The translations under genes and the position numbers were made by a program. A stretch of DNA of 64,000 nt from Buddleja alternifolia (lineage: Eukaryota > Streptophyta > Magnoliopsida > Lamiales > Scrophulariaceae). The notes below the pieces were generated by a model, which was given only the letters and a program-made list of their open reading frames with translations, did no database searches and had not been told where the DNA came from. The stretch covers positions 811,001-875,000 of the forward strand of contig CM033393.1 in NCBI GenBank assembly GCA_019426215.1, written 5' to 3'. This document shows positions 57,288 to 64,000 of this stretch, one piece after another (position 1 is the stretch's first letter; each line of letters begins with the position of its first letter).

Positions 57288-60117
57288 ATGTCTGAAGATT
57301 CTGCCAGAGATGAACTCGGGGATGATCTAGACACCCAACCTGTCTCGAAGCACAAGGTTAGGGCTGATAAAATGTACAAACAGCTTGTTCGAGTTATGAA
57401 GCAAACTCTAGTAAGTGATCAAGAAGATTAGCGAAGGGAATTCAACGATCAATATCGAGCATTGGCTCAAGAGTCTGCTCAAATATTTACAGCAATAGTG
57501 CAGGATATTGCTGTGAGTGCTTGAGAAAGCCTCGCTCGAAAATTTACTCGGATGATAACAGAATTACGGGAGATTTTTAATCAAACCTGTGACGCATTCT
57601 CGGGTATGATAAATGCTCAGGTAGTGTTGGTACTCGAGCCTTTAATTAATAAGCATAATGTTTTATTAGAGAAAGTATCTCAGTTAGTGTCAGTTGAATC
57701 TAGGACTCAAACTAGACACTTAAATTCAGGAGAACCACCACCTGGTTACCTTAGGGAAACCAGGAATAGGAATAACCGTTTTGAAATCGGTCAAACATCA
57801 AATTCCTCCCCTGTAAATGAACAAATTTTTTTGAATCTATCAATGCCTGGGGGGCAAACAGGAATGGGACAACAAAATTTTACTCAAAACATACATTATC
57901 GTATGAATATTCCTCAAAATTTGAATACGAGTCCGTTTCAGTCATAGCCTTCGAGGCCGTGCTTTCCTACACCACCAGTCAGTTATGGACAAGTGCCTAC
58001 AGGGTATCCCACTAACAATAATTTTAATAATTTCGAAGCCATTCCATGCTTTACCCAAGGGCAATATATCGGGGGACAAGGCCAACTACCAGCCTATCCT
58101 GGAGTCTCGAACGCTCATTTTACTATGGGAAATAATAGTTTCCCAAAGGTACCCTTAAATCAAGGAATTCTCGTGTTCCCAAATAATATCCAGGTACCAT
58201 ACACAGGGGGTAAGCTGTGCCCAATGCCCATATAAGAGGAAATATTGGGGGACAGTTCTTTGATCCTTTCCAGGATCAGATCGAAACGATCATTGAAAGG
58301 ATGTACGAACCCAATTTTTGAAGGAATCATAGGTTAATTTCGGGAAAACCCTATCCTAATTGGGTAGATAGAAACTTTCCTTTTCCTTGAAACTATAATA
58401 TTCCCGATTTTACTTTATTTTCGGGAGATGACCATGTCTCTGCCCTCGAACATTTATCTAGGTTTACTTGCCAATGTCGAGAAGCCTCAGACCAAGATTT
58501 TCTTAAACTAAGGCTTTTTCCTAGTTCACTAACGGGATCAGCCTTTAATTGGTATATAAGTTTGTCCCCAACTTTATACATAATTGGGACGAGATGCAGT
58601 TCCACTTTATAAATCATTTAGCTCGAACAGATCCAGGGATCTCGATAAATGATCTTGCCAAAATCAGACGAAATGTGGGGGAATCGGTCGAAGAATTCCT
58701 CTCACGATTCAAGAAGGTTCGAATCAAATGTACCTTAATATACCCGAATCTGAATTTGTCCAATTAGCACAACAAAATATGTCTTTTGAATATAGGCTAA
58801 GATTCGATGGTATGCCTTTTGCTGATTTTAGGAGTTTGGCCGAAAGTGCTATAAGATATGAAAATATACTTAAGGAAGAGAGCAATAGAAAACACCAAGG
58901 CTTTAATGCCTTCAAAATAGGAACTCCATATGTATTCGAGGAAGTCTATGAAGTTGACTTAGCAGAATTTGTGAAAAGGCCCCTTACCAATGTGGAGCTC
59001 TCGAAAAGAAAGAATGTGTGGCCAGGGGCTCATTACAAGCTAAAAAAGAAAAGAAATATACTTTTGATTTAACAAAAACCGAGCAAATCTTCAATTGGTT
59101 ACTCGCCAATAAGAAATTAAAATTTAAAGGAAAACACAGAATTTCTTTGAAAGCTGAAATAAAAGGGAAACCATACTGTAAATGGCATAATGCATTTTCA
59201 CATGACACGAATGGTTGCATTCTATTTTGGAATCTAATTCAAGAGAATATAGACTCGAAGGATCTCATTTTTTCTGATATTAAAAAAACTAACATAGAAG
59301 AAGATCTATTTCCTGTTATGAGTCTCGAAATTAACACTCTCGAATGTTTTATATCTCAGGTCACTATCGAAACCAAGGTGGCAATCAGAACTTTCAACCG
59401 CCTGATTGATGAGGGAATTCTGACTTTCCCCAAGGTCAAGGACGAAGGGCTCGAAGGGATATGCAGGTGGCACATGAACACCCTTATACTATTGATCAAT
59501 GCCAGATCATTAGGCGTTTTGTGGCAAAGCAGCTCGAGCGAAACTTGATTAGCCTATCCTTAACTGAAAAGAGGATTTTGGGTCTAGATTAGAACGGGAA
59601 ATTGAAAGAAAAATGGGTGAAAATTGAACCGCCCAAGGAAAGGCAAAGTGGCGAAGAAAAAACATATAAACAAGTGCTCAAAATGCCCTTGTGTGAAACC
59701 ATATACGAAACTCCAGTGAGAGTGGTGAACAATCTGACTAAACTGCAGAGAGCATTATGCAACCGGTGCGCTGATGCACTCTATTCCGAGTTGGTAAGAT
59801 TGCAGGTGATCCCGAATGATCCGAACTGGGTTCCTGCATATCAAAAGGCAAAAAAATGGAATAAAAGGCCGAGGCAAGAGTTTGGCAATAGTGGCAATAG
59901 AATCCCAGGCCCAATGTTTTCTCAGAGGCATTTTTGCTGGCGTGGTGGACGAGGTTTGCCGCATAATCACTCGAGAGGGAACAACTATCGCGACAATTTC
60001 AAGCAAGGCAGAAACAGTAAAATGAGCTCGATGGCCCAGCAAGTCACCTACTTGAGGGATGCTATTGTCAACCTAAGAATTGAGGAGGAAACTCTGGCTA
60101 AGGGGATCATGAAGTAA
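57288..60117 (+). pseudogene. Gag of element B
   Basis: MSEDSARDELGDDLDTQ start, then the same domains as element A (SALEHLSRF-type core near 58440, VGESVEEFLSRFKKVR, CKWHNAFSHDTNGC and CRWHMNT). Stops include a TAG at 57429, TGA at 57522, TAG ~57946 and TGA ~58318, with frameshifts near 58750, 59010 and 59500. The C-terminal part 59602-60117 is open and Arg/Lys-rich. Confidence 0.85.
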
Positions 60118-60168
60118 AAAATAATTGGGAAGTCGAGCCAAGATGACTTTGAAAGAGAGCTGGACCAG

Positions 60169-61161
60169 TTGAGTGATCAGATGAAAGATGCGGACCTTCA
60201 GGAAAAGAATGCTATGGCTGGAGAAGATGAATTAAGGGATTTCGAATCAAGGGATGATTTGGATATCCTCTTGTACGATAGGATGGACGACAAATCAGCA
60301 GATAAAATGGAAACAACAACAAATGAGGCCTCAGTTCGAAGGGCCATGAATTTCGAAGAGGATAAGGATTGCAACATGGTAATTGTTCTGCCGGCAGAGT
60401 TTGCCTCGAAATTAGGAGAATTAGATGAAGAAGAAAGAGCTTTGGAGGTGTTAACTACTCCAAAGGGAAGTAACCCACCTTGTTTCGAATTCATCAGTTA
60501 TGAATCTAATAAAAAGAAAGATGATAATGAGTATTTTTTAGAATTATTATTTTCGAAAGAAACAATAAATAATAATCATATGAAGTCATTATATGTTCAA
60601 GCTGAAATTGAAGGTATTAAAATTAACAGGGTGTTAGTAGATAATGAGGCGACTGTCAATGTGTTACCCGAAAGCACTTTAGCTCTAATAGGCAAGTCTT
60701 CGAAGGATTTAGTGGCTGCCGATGTGGTGGTCTACGATTTTTCGGGATAAGCAATTAAAGTGTTGGGGGTTCTGCCCTGTAAGATCAAAGTAGGATCTTT
60801 AAGTTCTTATTCTGCATTTTTTGTGGTGAAAACGAGTTCATCATTTAATGCTTTGCTTGGTAGAGACTGGAATCATCAAAATTACTGTCTGCCTTCGACT
60901 TTGCATCAGTTTTTAATATGTTGGAATGGTGTTAAATTCGAAGTAGTCAAAGCTGAATGTAATTCTTATTTTTTTGATACCCGAATTGTGAATGCTAGGT
61001 ACTGCATCGAAGACCTCAACTTGAAAGACAAGGAGCTTTCATCTATCCCAGTCATCGAAAAGGCAAAAGGGGAGGATGACGAAGAAGGAAGAGAAGAAAC
61101 TGAAGACTCATTTGAAAGAGTAATGGAGAAATTCGCCCAAATCGAAATGGGGCAATCTTAA
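60169..61161 (+). pseudogene. Protease region of element B
   Basis: Colinear with element A's protease. The active-site triplet reads D-N-E instead of D-N-G (VLVDNEATVNVLPE), which should abolish activity, and a TAA at ~60748 splits the domain (A has a glutamine codon). The second half shows FNALLGRDWNHQNYCLPSTL. Confidence 0.85.
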
Positions 61162-61305
61162 TGTTTCGAATTATATTTTGAATTTGTATTTATGGATAGT
61201 TTTAAACACTCGTATGTCATCGACATTATTTTCAAAAAATCGGTAATCGAAAAGCTTGATTCGAACTTGCATCTTTATTAATCTAATTTAATTGAAAAGA
61301 TTGAT

Positions 61306-62634
61306 ATGAGCTGTACCGAACAGTTAAATCAAGAGATGAAAGATATAATTGAGGAAGGAATCTTGGAATCTGATAAAAATATCAGACAAGATATCCAAGA
61401 TCCCTTGTTAGAGGTTAATCTTGGTACACTTGAAGAACCACGACTAACTTATATTAGTTCGAAGATAGAGCAAAGCCAGAAGGAAGAATTAATTAGAGTA
61501 TTGCATGATTACAAAGATTGTTTTTCCTGGGCTCATCACTAAATGCCAGGGATAGATATGTCTATAGCCAGGCACGAATTGCCCATAAGAATTGGATTTA
61601 AACCAATTATTCAAGCCCCAAGAAGGTTATCACCTGATCTAATGGGTGCGATTAAAGAAGAAATTGAGAAATTGGTCGAAGCTAAATTCATTAGGCCAAC
61701 CAGATATGTGAATGGTTAGCAAATATAGTCCCAGTAACTAAAAAGAATGGCAAAGTACGAGTTTGCATTGACTTCAGAGACTTAAACAAGGCTACACCAA
61801 AAGATGAATATCCAATGCCAATGGCTGATACTTTGATCGACGAAGTTGCTCGATTTCGATTCATGTCTTTCATGGATGGATACTCATTATCAATTGAAAA
61901 TAGCCGAGATCATTAGAAATAAAACTGCATTTCGATGCCCAGGTTCTATAGGTACTTTCGAATGGATAGTAATGCCTTTTGGTTTAAAGAACGCCGGGCT
62001 ACTTATCAAAGGACCATAAACTAGATGTTTCACCCCTTGATTGGAAAATCAATGGAAGTATACATCGATGACATTGTAATCAAGGTCCAAACTCATCAAG
62101 AACACATAATGTCTTTAGTCGAAGTCTTTCAACGAATGAGTCGATTTAATTTAAAGATAAATCCAAGTTAATCCTAGAGGCAAAACCTCCCGAAAATAAA
62201 AACGAGTTACAACGTTTTTTAGGACAAGTGAATTTTCTAAGAACATTTATATCGAACTTAGCAGGGAAAGCCGAAGCATTTTACCCGCTATTACGTCTAA
62301 GGAATGGAGAAAATTTTGTTTGGGGAAAAGAACAACAAGAGGCTTTTGAGGCGATAAAAAGATATTTAACATAGCCTCCCATTTTAATTTATCCTCGAAA
62401 AGGAAAAAACTAAAGCTGTATATATCAGCGGCAGAATATTCGATTGGATGTCTCTTAGTACAAGAAAATGATAGAGGATTCAAACAAGCAGTCTTTTATT
62501 TGAGCACCTTATTAAATGATGTCGAGAAAAGATACACTTCAATCGAGAAGTGATGCTTCTGTCTCTATTTCGCATCTATAAAGTTAAGGCATTATTTCTC
62601 TGCGTATGTTATAGAGATTGTATCACCCACAGAT
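61306..62634 (+). pseudogene. Reverse transcriptase and RNase H of element B
   Basis: Same motif order as element A (RVCIDFRDLNKATPKDEYPM, MSFMDGYS, VYIDDIVIK at ~62060). Damage: TAA at 61540, a one-base deletion near 61709, a short deletion near 61888, loss of ~80-90 bases after INPS at ~62166, TAG near 62373 and TGA at 62551 where A has TGG. Confidence 0.88.
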
Positions 62635-62883
62635 ATGACTAAATTCATGATAGATCAACCTCTAGTGAAAGGTCGCTTAAGTAAATGGAGTCTCAGTTTA
62701 CTCCAATTCGATTTGATCTACGTGCCTCAAAAGGCTGTAAAAGGACAAGCATTGACTGATTTCTTAGCTGATCACCCTTCGAAGATAGAAGAAACGCTTG
62801 GAAGTTTCGAAATTAGGTTTATAAACCTAGTATCATGGGTTTTATATTTTGATGGTTCTAACACTTGAGATAGCGCAGGAATT

Positions 62884-62925
<42 letters not shown>

Positions 62926-64000
62926 CTCCAAATAAAGTAATCACCAAGATGTACGCAAAAATCGAAGGGGATTACACAAATAATAGAGCGGACTATGAAG
63001 CTCTTATCTTAGGTTTGGAAATATTGCTCGAAATGAATGCCAAAAGCATTGAAATAAAAGGCGATTCCCAGCTAATCATAAATCAAGTAAAGGGAATATT
63101 CAAATGCATAAGCCCGGTGGCCATAGCCTCATTTGCTTGAGTCCACGAATTATTCAAGCAGTTCGAAACTGTTAAGATTACTTATGTCCCAAGAGAAGGT
63201 AATTAAATACCCAATAATTTAGCCCAACTAACATGAGGATATAGGGTTGACCCCTATTTACTCGAATCTGTGATCCAACTCGAACCAAGAGTTTTAATAC
63301 CCTTCGATAAGAGACGATTATAGGTAAATAAAATAGATATTATGAAAGAACAGGATGATTGGCTAATCGAGATCATCAATTACCTCAAGAATCGAGATCA
63401 TCAATTACCTCAAGAATCCATCTGAAGGGGGTTCTCGAACAAGTTAAAATTAATGGCTCATCATTATTTTTATGATGGACAGGAACTATATAGGAAAGAT
63501 TCCCAAGGAATATTATTGAGATGTCTCAACTTAAAAGATGCCTTAATTGTAATGGCAGAAACGCATGAAGGCATTAGTGGGGCTCATCAAGAAGGTCCGA
63601 AAATGAGATGGCTAATAAACAGATATGGGTATTATTGGCCTACAGTCTTGCGAGATTGCATAAATTATGCTAAAGGTTGTAAGCAATGTCAAAGGTTTGG
63701 CAAAGTCTTAAGGCTGCCTACAACCGAGCTAAATTCGATCGAACCTTGGCCTTTTCGAGAATGGGCTATGGATATCATTGGTGAAATTAAACCAGCCTTA
63801 TCTAAAAGGCACAGTTATATCCTAGTAGCCACAGATTATTTCACGAAATGGATCGAAGCCAAAGCTTTCAAAAGCATCAACTCAAGACAAGTAGTAGACT
63901 TCATCAATACATCATAACTAGATTTGGAATCCCCGAATCTATAACATTTGATCAGGCTAGAATGTTCAACAGTACGGAAATGCTAGAATTTCTGACTCAA
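62635..64000 (+). pseudogene. Second RNase H and integrase of element B, cut by window end
   Basis: YFDGSNT then TGA at 62866, the same position as in element A. A TA microsatellite follows, then NNRADYEALILGLEILLE and the integrase HHCC region and core (HEGISGAHQEG, KGCKQCQRFG, DIIGEIKPALSKRHSYILVA, TDYFTKWIEA). Additional stops at ~63138 and 63321; a frameshift near 63913. Continues past 64000. Confidence 0.85.
62887..62921. repeat. TA microsatellite inside element B's second RNase H
   Basis: About 17 TA repeats where element A has only GGGATATATATCATATC. It is an expansion within decayed coding sequence. Confidence 0.95.

Noticed and set aside
1..64000. CRISPR array, operons, riboswitches
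   Set aside because: The direct repeats present are tandem without unique spacers, and the DNA is eukaryotic with introns.

Overview
The window is nuclear DNA of a flowering plant, most likely a eudicot. It is AT-rich, has GT-AG introns, and carries two ordinary plant genes set in dense transposon debris. The order is unproven: the first gene is collinear with tomato Tm-1 (755 versus 754 residues), which fits an asterid but does not establish one. No bacterial, organellar, CRISPR, rRNA or functional tRNA features were seen.

Layout. (1) 1101-7565: an intact nine-exon gene for a Tm-1-like protein (UPF0261 domain plus C-terminal TIM barrel), with MITEs in introns 7 and 8 and a minisatellite in intron 1. 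(2) 8006-9223: a 1.2-kb terminal-inverted-repeat (TIR) element. (3) 9724-23071: a nest of insertions. An outer TIR element (10160-23062) holds a MITE, an AC microsatellite, a transposon fragment and a gene-capturing TIR element (11400-22775). The captured gene is the 5' part of a matrix metalloproteinase. That fragment is split by a complete-ended Ty3/gypsy Tat-type LTR retrotransposon lying on the minus strand (12014-22436, target duplication GTGAT). The retrotransposon itself carries a four-exon antisense ORF. (4) 23263-39384: gene-free. It contains an ancient tandem duplication (26060-28321 and 28322-33374), hAT- and Mutator-like elements with clear target duplications, and a 2-kb inverted-repeat element holding seven ~188-bp repeats. 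(5) 39385-42986: a two-exon BCS1-like AAA-ATPase gene with a 1.2-kb TIR element in its intron. (6) 44233-45779: a chromovirus integrase/chromodomain remnant cut by a MITE and by a CACTA element that itself contains a SINE. (7) 47100-64000: two related Tat/Ogre-like Ty3/gypsy elements on the plus strand, A and B. Both are decayed; B runs off the window end. A carries a five-exon antisense ORF tail-to-tail with its integrase.

Only the Tm-1-like gene and the AAA-ATPase look like functional host genes. Retroelement coding regions are called pseudogenes because of stops and frameshifts. The stops compared between A and B fit C-to-T decay at methylated sites. The most notable observations are the two spliced antisense ORFs in two different Tat lineages, the captured metalloproteinase fragment, and target-site-resolved nested insertions that give a relative chronology. 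All calls come from reading the sequence and conceptual translation; no database search was possible.
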